64,000 nt of DNA, from positions 84,055,468-84,119,467 of the forward strand of contig CM053033.1 of assembly GCA_028564925.1 (NCBI GenBank). The letters are read 5' to 3'. The notes under the pieces are model-generated. The model did no database searches. It had not been told where the DNA came from and was given only the letters and a program-made list of their open reading frames with translations. Source of the stretch: Lithobates sylvaticus (lineage: Eukaryota; Chordata; Amphibia; Anura; Ranidae). The number at the start of each line of letters is the position of its first letter. The first letter of the stretch is position 1. The position numbers and the translations under genes are program-made. This document shows positions 46,445 to 57,810 of the stretch, piece by piece.

Positions 46445-47300
46445 ACTCCCCCCTTCAGTGTAGCCCCCGTTCAGTGCAGACCCCCTCTTCAGTGTAGCCC
46501 CCGCTCAGTGCAGACCCCCTCTTCAGTGTAGCCCCCGTTCAGTGCAGACTCCCTCTTCAGTGTAGCCCCCGTTCAGTGCAGACCCCCTCTTCAGTGTAGC
46601 CCCGTTCAGTGCAGACCCCCTCTTCAGTGTAGCCCCCGTTCAGTGCAGACTCCCTCTTCAGTGTAGCCCCCGTTCAGTGCAGACCCCCTCTTCAGTGTAG
46701 CCCCCGTTCAGTGCAGACCCCCCCTTCAGTGTAGCCCCTGTTCAGTGCAGACCCCCCTTCAGTGTAGCCCCCGTTCAGTGCAGACCCCCTCTTCAGTGTA
46801 GCCCCCGTTCAGTGCAGACCCCTCTTCAGTGTAGCCCCCGTTCAGTGCAGACCCCCGCTTCAGTGTAGCCCCCGTTCAGTGCAGACTCCCTCTTCAGTGT
46901 AGCCCCCGTTCAGTGCAGACCCCCTCTTCAGTGTAGCCCCGTTCAGTGCAGACCCCCTCTTCAGTGTAGCCCCCGTTCAGTGCAGACTCCCCCTTCAGTG
47001 TAGCCCCCGTTCAGTGCAGACCCCCCTTCAGTGTAGCCCCCGTTCAGTGCACACCCCCCTTCAGTGTAGCCCCCGTTCAGTGCAGACCCCCTCTTCAGTG
47101 TAGCCCCCGTTCAGTGCAGACCCCCTCTTCAGTGTAGCCCCCGTTCAGTGCAGACCCCCCCCTTAAGTGTAGCCCCCGTTCAGTGCAGACCCCCCTTCAG
47201 TGTAGCCCCCGTTCAGTGCAGACCCCCCCTTCAGTGTAGCCCCCGTTCAGTGCAGACCCCCCCTTCAGTGTAGCCCCCGTTCAGTGCAGACCCCCCTCTG
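46445..47300 (+). repeat. 34-bp dimeric minisatellite
   Basis: About 25 copies of a unit made of two related halves, CAGTGTAGCCCCCGTT (16) and CAGTGCAGACCCCCTCTT (18). Units vary mainly in C-run length. To about 47460 a degenerate fringe with CAGTCTAGCCCCCC and CAGTGCAGCCCCCC halves follows. Purely repetitive and C-rich on the + strand. Confidence 0.95.
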
Positions 47301-47599
47301 CAGTGCAGCCCCCCAGAAGTGTAGCCCCCCCTCTTCAGTCTAGCCCCCCTCTCCTGTGCAGCCCCCCTCTTCAGTCTAGCCCCCCCTTCAGTGCAGCCCC
47401 CCTCTTCAGTGCAGCCCCCCCTCTTTAGTCTAGCCCCCGTTCAGTGCAGACCCCCCCCCCATTCAGTACCTCAGATCACATGCTCAGCAGATCCCCTCCT
47501 CCTGTTTACACATAAACAGAGAGGAGGGGGAGGCGGCTGCTCGGCGCTCTGCCTGTGTGACATCCGGGATCCCACAGGCAGACAGCCCGCGGCCGCAAG

Positions 47600-47870
47600 A
47601 AGAGGGGATGGTACCACACACTGGGGGGGGGGGGTGTCATGCCGGCACCCCCCTCCGCGATTGAAGCGGTGGCACTGCACCGCTGGATTAGGCAGCAGCG
47701 CAAGTGACAGGCAGGGAGAGGCGAGCTATCGTGATGTGCGGGGGGTGCAGCGGTGTCACGCTGCACCCCCCCCCCGCACATCACGATAGCTTGCTCGCCT
47801 CTCCCTGCTTTAATCGCGGAGGGGGGTGCCGGCCTGACACCCCCCCCCCAGTGTGTGGTACCTGGGGCGG
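47600..47870. repeat. Palindrome with G/C-run borders
   Basis: Left part (GGTACCACACACTGGGGGG, GTGCCGGCACCCCCCTCCGCG) returns inverted on the right (CGCGGAGGGGGGTGCCGG, CCCCCCCAGTGTGTGGTACC). The inner pair GAGCTATCGTGATGTGCGGGG / CCCCGCACATCACGATAGC meets near 47758. The left arm has about 45 bp extra. Probably a small foldback element; ends not defined. Confidence 0.75.
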
Positions 47871-47929
47871 CCCGCCCACCCCGCCCCCCACTTAGTACGC
47901 CTCTGCTTATAAGTTCACTTCACTGGAAC

Positions 47930-48362
47930 TAAGGGGCCAAGCCCAACCCCTGAAAAACAACCCCACACCATAATACACCCTCCACCAAATGATTTGGACC
48001 AGTGCACAAAGCAAGGTCCACAAAGACATGGATGAGTGAGTTTGGGGTGGAGGAACTTGACTGGACTGCCCTCAACCCAACAGAACACTTTTGGGATGAA
48101 TTAGAGTGGAGACTGCGAGCCAGGCCTTCTCCTCCAACATCAGAGCCTGACCTCACAAATGTGTTTCTGGAAGAATGGTCAAACATTCCCATAGACACTC
48201 CTAAACCTTGTGGACAGCCTTCCCAGAAGAGTTGAAGCTGTTATAGCTGCAAAGGATGGGCCAACTCAATATTAAATCCTACGTACTAAGACGCCATTAA
48301 AATTCATGTGTGTGTAAAGGCAGGCGTCTCAATACTTTTGGCAATATAGTATATATTTATCT
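47930..48362 (+). pseudogene. Tc1/mariner transposase remnant (C-terminal part)
   Basis: Translation at 48027-48233 gives the Tc1 C-terminal catalytic block: DWTALNPTEHFWDELEWRLR followed by PDLTNVFLEEWSNIP. The NPTEHFWDELE motif holds the last acidic residue of the DDE catalytic triad. The right end reads CAATACTTTTGGCAATATAG, a usual Tc1 terminus, followed by TA. The 5' two thirds are missing. Confidence 0.8.
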
Positions 48363-49810
48363 GAGTAAACACCAGGCTAAACAGTCCCAGACACAGAAAT
48401 CCTGTCATTTTCAGGTGCTCAGGAGGTGCACCACCCAGCCCTGGTGCCAGCAGCCTGTCAAGATCTAGGAGAGGCTGAAATCCGCAGTGGTTTGATGCTG
48501 TGCCAAGCATTTGGAGCCGTATGTGTTTATGAATGCACGTCTGGAACACGGAATTCTTGCATTCGGGGCATCAATGCACACATATGGCCCAGATGCAAGT
48601 ACTGCTCAGCATATTCAGTGTATTTTCACAGATGTTGACAGCTGCTGGTAACAGGGCTGGACACTGCACCTGCGCTTCCCAGGGCGCCCAAACTGATGAG
48701 GATTGATGCCGATAGGCCTAACCGCTACATGAGGCCTTTGTACATACAGCTAGACTGAATAAATACTGTAATATTTCATACATTACATTAGTTATGGTTT
48801 TGATGCAGTCTGCCTCCAAACTGTATCACCAAATTAGAAAACTAGGTGAGCTTCTAGTGGTTATCAGCAAATACTGCAACTCTGCTAAAATTAGAACGAT
48901 CATTTGATTATCTGAGTTCCCTGTAATCCACGGTGCAAGAATCCAGAGACCTACAGGCACAACTAGTAATTCTGGGAGGGGTTTCTCCTAATTGGCCCCA
49001 TCCTTTTCTCTTCTGTACATGTTATGTTGGACAGGCCAGCTTGGATCCTGTATATACCTTGTGACGATCCGGGGTGATTAGGTACAAGTGGTGCATGCGA
49101 TTTTCCAGAAACGTGCCACTCCAGACTGTGTTTTTAGGGCATGGCAGCCCACTTTTATTTAAAGGAAACGAAAAAGTTCAAACAAACAGAAATCTTCCCT
49201 CGCAGGGGGGTTCCACCATCACTGTATTCCAAAACAATAGCCTCCTGGCTTATTCACTGTCAGCTTCGTGCTGCTTTAGTCACAGGCTACACCTGCCTGC
49301 TTCAAACGTACGCACAGACTGTCACCTGCAATCTTAGGCTCCGAGACCTCCTGGAACTCTCCTGACCTCCTAGCCAGACTTCCTATCTGCTGGGCGGAGC
49401 CGTCTCCAAGTCTGAGCACAGACTTCTCTTCCTGGGATGTTTATGAACCCAGCCCACAGGTGTATAATTAGCATTCCTGCCAAAATCAGGCATATACTGC
49501 TTATTTGCACCTGTGAGATGGGGCGCATCTCCACAACCTGTACAGAGTGAACGGGAGCATGACAATGCGAAACTGGAAGGTCACATAGTATTAGGGTTGT
49601 CATTGAATTTATATGTCACTTTAGGAGGAAAGGACATGGCCAATTTAATACTATTTAAATATGGGTGAAACCCGTTTGAGTGGCGAGTCTCTCAGGAGAG
49701 AAATTTTTTTTATCTTTTTCTAATACAAGCTCAAAAATAAAAGATTTTCCCAACACCTGGTCCTGGGTTGTTTCCTTGGGGGGCTATTTAAACCAAGCAG
49801 GTAGCCCATT
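48363..49810. other. Gene-free stretch between Tc1 and Ngaro elements
   Basis: 1.4 kb without recognisable coding or clear termini. The short open frames found are of ordinary chance length. A segment starting TGTGACGATCCGGGG near 49061 may be the start of a dispersed repeat, but no partner end could be defined. Confidence 0.4.
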
Positions 49811-50030
49811 GTTAAGTGGGCTCAATCAAGAGCCCGCCGCATGGGATTGTGGCCGCCACATTTATTAATAAAGATGGCCTTTTATCATTTAAAAAAAAAA
49901 AAAAAAAAGAGCGGGCTTTGCACGTGTTTTCAGGCGGGAAACACGTTTTTTCGAATGTTGGGGGGCTATATAAGCCCCCTGAGGTACAGGGTCCGATCAC
50001 AGTTGTCCTGGATCGGCTTGGCTGAGCTTC
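49811..50030 (+). repeat. Ngaro split repeat A1
   Basis: 220 bp starting GTTAAGTGGGCTCAATCAAG and ending GGCTTGGCTGAGCTTC, with an A run and a TATATAAG box (about 49969) that may serve as the element's promoter. Matches A2 almost base for base. Confidence 0.88.
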
Positions 50031-50080
50031 TGCTACTACACTTGAGCTATTACACTGAGCTCGCCAAGCCGTGACAGGAC

Positions 50081-51712
50081 ATGAAATCCCTCGTGAGGCA
50101 GATCCCGGAGAGGGCGGCATCCGAAGGCGGGGACGAATGGCTCCAGCGTTGCCTATCATTGGGCGAAGGGGAGCCGGCTTCAGAAGCAGCGCCTGAGGAT
50201 CGGAGTACGCCCCCTGGAAGGTCCGGGGCCGAAGTAGGTAATCGACCCGAAGCACCTACCTTGCCGTCCCGCATGATCCAGCGAAGCCTACCGGTGGAGC
50301 GTCCAGCGCTCGAAGATGCGGCGCAGCAGTGGGCCGAGTCCCGCCCTCCTTCAGTCACCGAAGACCTCCCCGTCGATGATGTGGCGGATGACGCGGCGGT
50401 GAGTCAGCGTTCCGGCCTACGTGTCAAGAGGCGGAGGCGGGTCTTCTCTCCTTCGCCGGCCCGCACGTCTGAGAGGAGAAGACGCACTCGGCCTTCCTCG
50501 CCAGTGCCTCGCACGGCTCCTCCTGCAGCTCCTCCGTCTCTGCCCACAGCCCGGATGTCTCCGCCTACGTCAGCCCCTCCTAGAGTACCTTCAGCTTCGG
50601 CTTCAGCGCGCTCGCCCCGTGCGCATCTGGTTGCTACAGCAACAGCTTCTAGGGCACCCAGGCCGTCTAGGCTGGATGCCAGGGGTATGTCAACTAACGC
50701 TACTCCTGCTTCGACAGCGTCTGCTGCTGCTAATTTTTCTTCCCCTTCACTACAGATCCCTCCCTGCCAGGATAATGGGCCTATTGGGGCTGGTGAGTTT
50801 AACACAACAGGTTTGTTACAAAATGTGATTACTTCTTTGAATAGGTTTAATGCTGTTTTGTCTTCTCAGCCTGTAGCTGTTTTACCTTCTCCTGCACATG
50901 TGTGGTCTCCTATTGATTCTAATGAGTTTCCTGTATCTGTTCCTCTTAATGTTTCTGCTTCTGTCCCAGAGGTCTGTTTTAAAGAAGTCTTACCATGTGA
51001 ATTATCCCCATTAGGTTTTCACCTACACATGTCTATTAAGGAAAAAATTTGGAAGGGTGAATTTTTAGATTTATTATCGCTTTTACCTAATGCTAAGGAA
51101 TTTTCACACAAAAGCGATGTTAAATCTGGGGAAAGTGCCGATGATTACAGACGCCGCCCAGTTTCTAGATCATTTTTTAATTGGTTGCAAGCCTTTTGTA
51201 TTTTTTCTGCGGTTTTGTGTGAAAAATATCCTCAAAAAGCATGTGGTCTTTTTCAACATTTAGAGCCTATTTTAGAGGCTTACAAGAGTTTTGGCGGCAT
51301 GGGATGGTTTCATTATGATGAATCCTTCCGCCAAAAAATTGCCATCTACCCTACACTCAAATGGGGTAATAAGGACGTTGGCTTATGGCTTAACCTCATT
51401 ACCCCTCAAAAAGCTTATTTTTCCAAAATTCAACCACAGCCAATGGCGTTTTCTTCTGCTCCGGCTCCCGCTTACAAAAGAGGTACATGTTTTGCATATA
51501 ATGAATCACAGTGTAAGTGGTCAGCTTCTTGTCGTTATAGGCATGAATGTTCGTTTTGCTTAGGGACTCACCCTGTCACGAAGTGTTTTAAAAGGACCAC
51601 CAATCCTGCCATCAGAGAACAGTCAAAAAGTATGCACGCCGGTGAGAGTGGCCGCAATGCTCCCGTGGCTGCGTCGTTACCCAGATCGGGAGAAGGCGCA
51701 ACTTTTAGTTGA
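50081..51712 (+). pseudogene. Ngaro Gag-like region
   Basis: Encodes about 540 residues. The first 200 are rich in Pro, Ala, Ser and Arg. The rest resembles DIRS-order Gag-like proteins, with a conserved middle (about 300-430) and a Cys/His cluster near the end (CFAYNESQCKWSASCRYRHEC then CLGTHPVTKC, stated here as two zinc-finger-like groups). It overlaps the start of the RT region, as usual in this group. Part of a fossil element. Confidence 0.75.
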
Positions 51713-53212
51713 CAGTTTTTCTTTGGGTTTTCGGCTTCCTGTTTTCCAAGGTCCGGGTTGTACTTTTGTCAATAATTTAAAATCGGTATTAATGAATACT
51801 GATATTGTGGCCGAAAAATTATTTAAAGATCTAGCTGCTGGTAGGATTGCTGGTCCTTTCGTTTCCCCTCCTTTTAAAAATTTTAGAATCTCTCCATTGG
51901 GATTGGTTCAGAAAAAAGAATCTCGATCATATCGGCTCATTCATCACCTTTCCTTCCCGGAAGGTAGTTCGCTGAATGATGAGATTGATCCGTTGTCCAC
52001 TTCAGTTACCTATACTACGTTTGATGATGCTGTTGGCCTTATCAAACGATTCGGTACAGGGGCTTTATTAGCCAAAGCGGATATTAAATCTGCTTTTAGA
52101 CTTTTACCCATATCACCAGAAGCATATAATTCTCTTGGTTTTCAGTTCAATGGGTATTTTTTCTATGACAAATGCCTTCCTATGGGCTGTTCTTTATCCT
52201 GCTATTATTTTGAAGTTTTTGCTTCCTTCCTGCAGTGGGTAATGACTCAAGTATCTGGCCACTCAGGTATATTGCATTACTTGGATGATTTTCTGTTTAT
52301 AGGTCCTCCTGATTCGCGTGTGTGTTCGGTGATTTTGCGTTTATTTTTTCTTCTTTCCGAATTTTCGGCATCCCACTGGCGGTTGAAAAGACTGCTTTTC
52401 CATCATCAGTGATTGAATTTTTAGGTATTAGAATTGACACGATATTGCTGCAATATGAACTTCCTCCACTTAAAATTTCGAGGTTGGAATCTTTGATCTC
52501 CCTGTTTTTGCGTCGTAAGAAGATCCTGTTAAAAGAAATGCAGTCTTTTCTAGGTCTTCTTGCCTTTGCGACCCGAGTGATGCCCATGGGCAGAATTTTT
52601 TCTAGACGTTTGTCTTTGGCTACGTCCGGTTTTAAATCTCCTTTTTCACATATCCGTCTTACTTCTGCCATGAAGGATGATCTACTGGTATGGTCTAACT
52701 TTTTGTTGGATTATAACGGGAAATCATTTTTTCAGGATAATTTTGTTTTTGCGGCAGATATTGATTTATTCACGGATGCGGCTGGGTCTTGTGGCTTTGC
52801 AGCCATATTTCGCACGCATTGGTGCGCGGGTAAATGGCCCTCCTTTTGGATTTCCAACAAACTCACTAGGAATATAGTTTTATTGGAACTATTTCCGGTG
52901 GTGGTTGCATTGGAAATTTGGGGAGATCTATTTTCCGATAGACGCATTATTATCCATACGGATAATAAAGGCGTGATCTTTGCTTTGAATTGTCTTTCTT
53001 CAAAATCCATTTCGGTTATAAAACTGCTACGTTATTTGGTACTTTTATGTTTAAAGAAGAATATCTGGCTTAAAGCTAAATTTGTGCCAGGGAATCAGAA
53101 TATTATGGCAGATGCCTTATCTCGCTTCCAGATGGCTCGTTTCAGACAGCTCTTACCAGAAGCAGATACGGTTGGATGCCCCTGTCCAGGTCATCTCTGG
53201 AGCCTGATTTAG
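51642..53212 (+). pseudogene. Ngaro reverse transcriptase and RNase H region
   Basis: RT motifs: SPLGLVQKKESRSYRLIHHL, AKADIKSAFRLLPI, LPMGCSLSCYYFE and HYLDDFLFIG. RNase H follows: FTDAAGSCGFAAIF, LELFPVVVALEIWG and IHTDNKGVIFALN, then NIMADALSR. This order and the KADIKSAFR form are typical of DIRS/Ngaro elements. Coding is not fully continuous. Confidence 0.85.
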
Positions 53213-53288
53213 CCCCAGTTTTCGCTGCTATTCAACATTCAATCGCTCCAAAACATGGACTGAATATTCAGTTGCATGGGATAGATGG

Positions 53289-54101
53289 ATGATTTTCAAT
53301 GCGGAAGTGGGTTTGTCTGGTTTTTCTCCTACTGAACATTCTATTTTAGCTTTCTTGTGTTCCCTAATGCAATTACAATTTTCTTTTAATCATATTCATA
53401 AGTTATTGGCTGGAGTTTCATTTTTTCTTAAATTGTATAATCTGCCAGCATGTAATAGCTTTTTCTCTGTCAAACAGGCTCTTAAAGGTTTACGGAAAGT
53501 TAGATGTACTCCTGATACACGTAGACCTGTTACCCTGCATATCCTATCTAGACTGTGTTTAGTCACCTCATCTGTGTGCATTTCCAAATATGAAGCACTG
53601 CTTTTTCACACTGCTTTTGTTTTAATGTTCTTTGCAGCTCTTCGCATTTGTGAAATGTTACCCAGTAATAAATATAGTCCTTCGGGTTTACAGTGGTCTG
53701 ATGTTTCAGTTCTACATGATACAGTTCGGGTCTATATTAGGAGTTCTGAAACCGATCAAGCTGCTAGGGGTCATTGGCTCAATCTATATGCTTGTGGTGA
53801 CTCTGTTTTTTGCCCTACTTTAGTTTTGCGTAGATACCTTTCAGTTCGACCAATTTGCGATGGCCAATTTTTTATTCATCTTGACGCGTCTCCGGTAACA
53901 AAATTTCAATTTGCTGCAGTTTTCAAGCGCTGCTTGGTTCAGCTCGGTTTGTCGCATCTAAAATTTTCCTCTCATTCTTTTCGCATAGGAGCCGCCACTG
54001 AAGCAGCTAGATTGGGTTTGAGCGATACTATCATTAAACAATTGGGTAGATGGGATTCTCATAGGTTTAATTTGTATGTTCGTCCTAATCTATCTCTTTA
54101 A
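53289..54101 (+). pseudogene. Ngaro tyrosine recombinase region
   Basis: About 270 residues ending in the recombinase catalytic signature: ALRICEMLPS (first Arg), HLKFSSHSFRIGAATEAARLG (His-X-X-Arg) and GRWDSHRFNLYVRP (Tyr nucleophile). The enzyme would integrate a circular DNA copy by site-specific recombination, which explains the missing target duplication. Part of a fossil element. Confidence 0.83.
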
Positions 54102-54131
54102 TTTTAGGTTCCAGGTCTTATATTTGGATAA

Positions 54132-54685
54132 TTGGGCATTCCTACATCTATTGGGCTCATAAAAGGGCTTCCTTACGCTGCTATGGTTCCAACTTATCTT
54201 TACCTCCTGATCATTTTCATATCTGTTGGAAAGGTGTTCGTGGGCTCATCTGGACTGATCTGTTATCTCACTTATCTTCTTTATTCCATTCCTGGCCTCA
54301 TCCTTCTATTCTAATTTTTCATCTAGGTGGTAATGACATCGGTAAAAGAAAGACTCTAGATTTATTGTTCTCCATTAAACGGGATTTACGCCTTTTACAG
54401 TTCTATTTTCCAAATGCATGTATTGTTTTTTCGGAGATGGTTTCTCGTTTAGATTGGTGGGGTTCGCCTGAAGGCAAATCTCTTGACAAAATTAGACGGA
54501 GAGTGAATCATTCTATTGCAAAGTTCATGCCATCGATCGGGGGTTTCTCTTTCCGTCATGTTGACTTGGAAGGAGGTTTTCCTGGTCTTTATCGGTCAGA
54601 TGGGATTCATCTATCTGATATTGGTCTGGACATTTTTAATTTAAACCTTCAGACTATGATTGAACGGGCCGCGGTGCTGGGGTAG
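54132..54685 (+). pseudogene. Ngaro SGNH-hydrolase-like region
   Basis: C-terminal part of the element's coding. It shows FHLGGNDIGKRKT (GND block of SGNH hydrolases) and YRSDGIHLSDIGLDIFN (Asp-X-X-His catalytic block). Many Ngaro elements carry such a hydrolase; its role in the cycle is unknown. Part of a fossil element. Confidence 0.7.
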
Positions 54686-54716
54686 CCTCACTTATTTGCA
54701 ATAAGTGCGGCTTGTT

Positions 54717-54948
54717 GGGACTTGGTTGTTTGAAATTTATTAATTTAAAGCTCGAGTTCTATGACTGAGCTAATGTTAGAGTTGGATTTTAAATAAAATC
54801 TTATTATACATTCATTATTATTGTCAATAAAGTTAATTAATTTAATACCAATAAAGGTGCCGCGGCCATTTAAATACCAAATTCAGTGTGGTGTATTATT
54901 ATTATTATTATTATTATTTAAGTTTAAGTGTGCGACCTACAATCCCAT
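54717..54948 (+). repeat. Ngaro split repeat B1
   Basis: Starts GGGACTTGGTTGTTTG, contains AATAAAATC and AATAAAG words (possible polyadenylation signals) and an ATT microsatellite, and ends CTACAATCCCATG. B2 differs mainly in having fewer ATT repeats. Confidence 0.87.
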
Positions 54949-55171
54949 GTTAAGTGGGCTCAATCAAGAGCCCGCCGCATGGGATTGTGGCCGCCACGTT
55001 TATTAATAAAGATGGCCTTTTATCATTTAAAAAAAAAAAAAAAAAAAAAGAGCGGGCTTTGCACGTGTTTTCAGGCGGGAAACACGTTTTTTCGAATGTT
55101 GGGGGGCTATATAAGCCCCCTGAGGTACAGGGTCCGATCACAGTTGTCCTGGATCGGCTTGGCTGAGCTTC
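54949..55171 (+). repeat. Ngaro split repeat A2
   Basis: Second copy of A1. One base change was noticed in the CCGCCAC(A/G)TTTATT word, plus a slightly longer A run. Confidence 0.88.
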
Positions 55172-55235
55172 CCCTCCCTCCCACCCCTTATGTCGCAGGC
55201 ATCATTATGTGGTTTGTCACCCTTGAATCAAGGGG

Positions 55236-55461
55236 GGACTTGGTTGTTTGAAATTTATTAATTTAAAGCTCGAGTTCTATGACTGAGCTAATGTTAGAGT
55301 TGGATTTTAAATAAAATCTTATTATACATTCATTATTATTGTCAATAAAGTTAATTAATTTAATACCAATAAAGGTGCCGCGGCCATTTAAATACCAAAT
55401 TCAGTGTGGTGTATTATTATTATTATTATTTAAGTTTAAGTGTGCGACCTACAATCCCATG
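55236..55461 (+). repeat. Ngaro split repeat B2
   Basis: Second copy of B1, ending CAATCCCATG. It is separated from A2 by 64 bp of unrelated pyrimidine-rich sequence (55172-55235). Confidence 0.87.
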
Positions 55462-55873
55462 GGTTTTGCTAAGGAAGATGGAGGTCCTTTGAAACGCGTC
55501 CTGTGACCCTGGACTTCAGGTGGACCTTAGCATCCATTGGCCATTGGCACTGGAAATGAGGAAGCTGAGGCATTAATGCTAGCTGGGCATTCGCCTAATT
55601 AGCAGTCGTTGGTACAGAGATCTGGCCCTGTGCCTGCATCAGCTCATCATCATCCATCCATCCATCTAGCTGCGCCCTTTTAAGACTGTGCCCTCACCAC
55701 AGGCTCATCCTTTCCTGGAAACTCAATCATGTGTGTTTTTTTTTACGTTTGTGAGTAGTCGCATTTTATCTTTTTGTAATTAAACTTTCCTGACCGACTC
55801 CATGGCAGCATACGTAAGGACTGGTTTGGTTATATAACTACCTGCAGTTTTCCTCTCTGCAATCAAGACCGGC
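55462..55873. other. Gene-free stretch with a GAAACGCGTC word
   Basis: No coding seen. GGTCCTTTGAAACGCGTCCTG near 55479 resembles the 3' part of PLE hammerheads, but the upstream CUGANGA half is not evident. (CCAT)n occurs near 55651. Possibly an old Penelope terminal fragment. Confidence 0.3.
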
Positions 55874-56339
55874 CAGGGTTGGACTGGGGCAAAAATTTGG
55901 CCCTGGACCTCACCCAGAGCGGCCCACTTTAATTTTGCAAACATGCACAAAAACAGTATATAAAACTATACGCAATTGCGCAATATGGATACTTATTGAG
56001 TTTGGGATGGATCTGTGGGAAAGCGGTGTGGCCTTTGTATGGGGCATCAGAGCGACCCAGGGGAAAATCAACACCTTGCCCCCCTGGTAGGGTGACCACA
56101 TCTCCAGACTATTTTGCCGAGGACCAGGGGGGAATGTAGTCTCAGGGCTGACGGGGAATTCAACGGTGATTTGTCGGGTGAATGGCTGGTGCTGCCAATG
56201 AAAACATCCCGACACCATGCTTAATATGGTGTCAGGATGATTAAATCACATTATTTATATTACTACATTGTAATATATAATGAAATAGTTCAACTCACCA
56301 GAATGCAGAATCAGTGGGAACCATTGCCTGTAACCAGAT

Positions 56340-56530
56340 GTAGTGTATCATTTGCCACCACCGCCTGCCACCAGATGCAGCGTGTCACTTTCCACCACCG
56401 CCTGCCACCAGATGCAGCGTGTCACTTTCCACCACCGCCTGCCACCAGATGCAGCGTGTCACTTTCCACCACCGCCTGCCACCAGATGCAGCGTGTCACT
56501 TTCTGCCACCAGATGCAGCATGTCACATGC
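56340..56530 (+). repeat. 37-bp minisatellite
   Basis: About four full units (ACCACCGCCTG, then CCACCA, then GATGCAGCGTGTCACTTT) plus degenerate edges. A 24-base part of each unit resembles the reverse complement of the 24-bp module at 31-45 kb. Confidence 0.88.
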
Positions 56531-56536
56531 AACGTC

Positions 56537-57325
56537 GCTTGCTGCCAGAGAGAGGGCAGGAAGAGAGAGAGAGATAGAGAGAGAGGGGGAGGGAGAGACA
56601 TGGAGAGAGAGAGATATGGAGAGAGAGAGAGAGAGACATGGAGAGAGAGAAAGAGACATGGGGAGAGAGAGAGAGGGACAGAAAGAGAGAGAGAGAGGGG
56701 ACAGGAAGAGAGAGAGAGCTAGAGAGAGGGGGGACAGAGAGAGAGAGGGGGGACAGGGAGAGAGGAGGGGGACGGGGAGAGAGAGAGGGGGACAGAGAGA
56801 GAGAGGGGGGCAGGGAGAGAGACATGGAGAGAGAGGAACATGGAGAGAGAGGGGGGCAGGGAGAGAGAGAGGGGAGAGAGAGAGAGGGGACAGGGAGAGA
56901 GAGGGGGACAGGGAGAGAGAGGGGGGACAGAGAGAGAGGGGCGGCAAACAGGGAGACGGGGAGAGAGAGAGAGGGTGGGCAGAGAGAGAGAGGGGGCAGG
57001 GGGAGAGAGGGGGGCAGGGAGAGAGAGGGACATGGAGAGAGAGGGGGGACAGGGAGAGATAGGGGGACAGGGAGAGAGAGAGGGGGGACAGGGAGAGAGA
57101 AAGGGGGAGGGTGACATGGAGAGAGAGAGAAGGGGACAGGGAGAGAGAAAGGGGGAGGGGGACATGGAGAGAGAGGGGGACAGGGAGATAGAGAGGGGAG
57201 GGGGCAGAGAGAGGGCAGGAAGAGAGAGAGAGGGGGAGGGAGAGAGACAGACAGACATGGAGAGAGGGGGGACAGGGAGAGAGGGGGGGCAGGGAGAGAG
57301 AGAGAAAGAAAGAGGGAGAGAGAGA

Positions 57326-57364
<39 letters not shown>

Positions 57365-57645
57365 TATGGGAGAGAGAGAGGGGTAGGGGACAGAGGGGGG
57401 GGGAGAGAGAGAGAGAGAGAGACAGACAGAAAGAGAGAGGGGGTGACAGGAAGAGAGAGAGGGGGGACAGGGAGAAAGAGGGGGGACAGGAAGAGAGAGA
57501 GAGGGGGGACAGGGGGATAGAGAGAGGGGGAGAGAGGGGGCAGGGAGAGAGAGAGGGGGACAGAGGGGGGAGAGAGGGGGCAGGGAGAGAGACATGGAGA
57601 GAGAGGAACATGGAGAGAGAGAGGGGGCAGGGAGAGAGAGGGGAT
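56537..57645 (+). repeat. Long purine-only tract, (GAGA)n and (GGGGGACAG)n
   Basis: About 1.1 kb almost wholly of A and G on the + strand, mixing (GA)n with GGGGGACAGGGAGAGAG-like units of 20-45 bp and rare CATGGAGAGAG words. All frames stay open over long distances, so protein-like readings (Arg/Glu-rich or Ser/Pro/Leu-rich) are artefacts. Confidence 0.95.
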
Positions 57646-57810
57646 AGAAAGGAAAAAATCCCCCCAAAAAGGGTTTATGGGGTTTTTAGGCAGCACTATA
57701 GAAAAAATTGGGTATGATACAACGTATTGTCTAAGTAAAAATATAAATCTTTATTGAAAATATCACAAAAGTGACATAGTGGATTTAAAACATGGGTCCC
57801 GAATGAGAGT
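57646..57810. other. Non-purine island splitting the purine tract
   Basis: About 165 bp with GGCAGCACTATAG, GATACAACGTATTGTC and ATCTTTATTGAAAATATCAC, unlike its surroundings. Probably a small insertion or an older piece of a transposon; no duplication was identified. Confidence 0.5.

Larger units (their letters stand above)
49811..55461 (+). mobile_element. Ngaro-type DIRS retroelement (fossil copy)
   Basis: A 5.65-kb tyrosine-recombinase retroelement. It has the split direct repeat order of Ngaro elements: A1 (49811-50030), internal region, B1 (54717-54948), A2 (54949-55171), B2 (55236-55461). It encodes a Gag-like protein, RT with RNase H, a tyrosine recombinase and an SGNH-type hydrolase. 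There is no target-site duplication, as expected. A1/A2 and B1/B2 are nearly identical, so the copy is young. It looks almost whole, with perhaps one or two breaks in coding. Confidence 0.85.

Noticed and set aside
47391-47895. Cys/Pro-rich frames over the palindrome
   Set aside because: They arise from C/G runs and the inverted repeat, with equal openness on both strands.
50404-50805. Minus-strand frame of 133 codons opposite the Ngaro Gag-like region
   Set aside because: Shadow of the GC-rich, Pro/Ala/Ser-coding sense strand.
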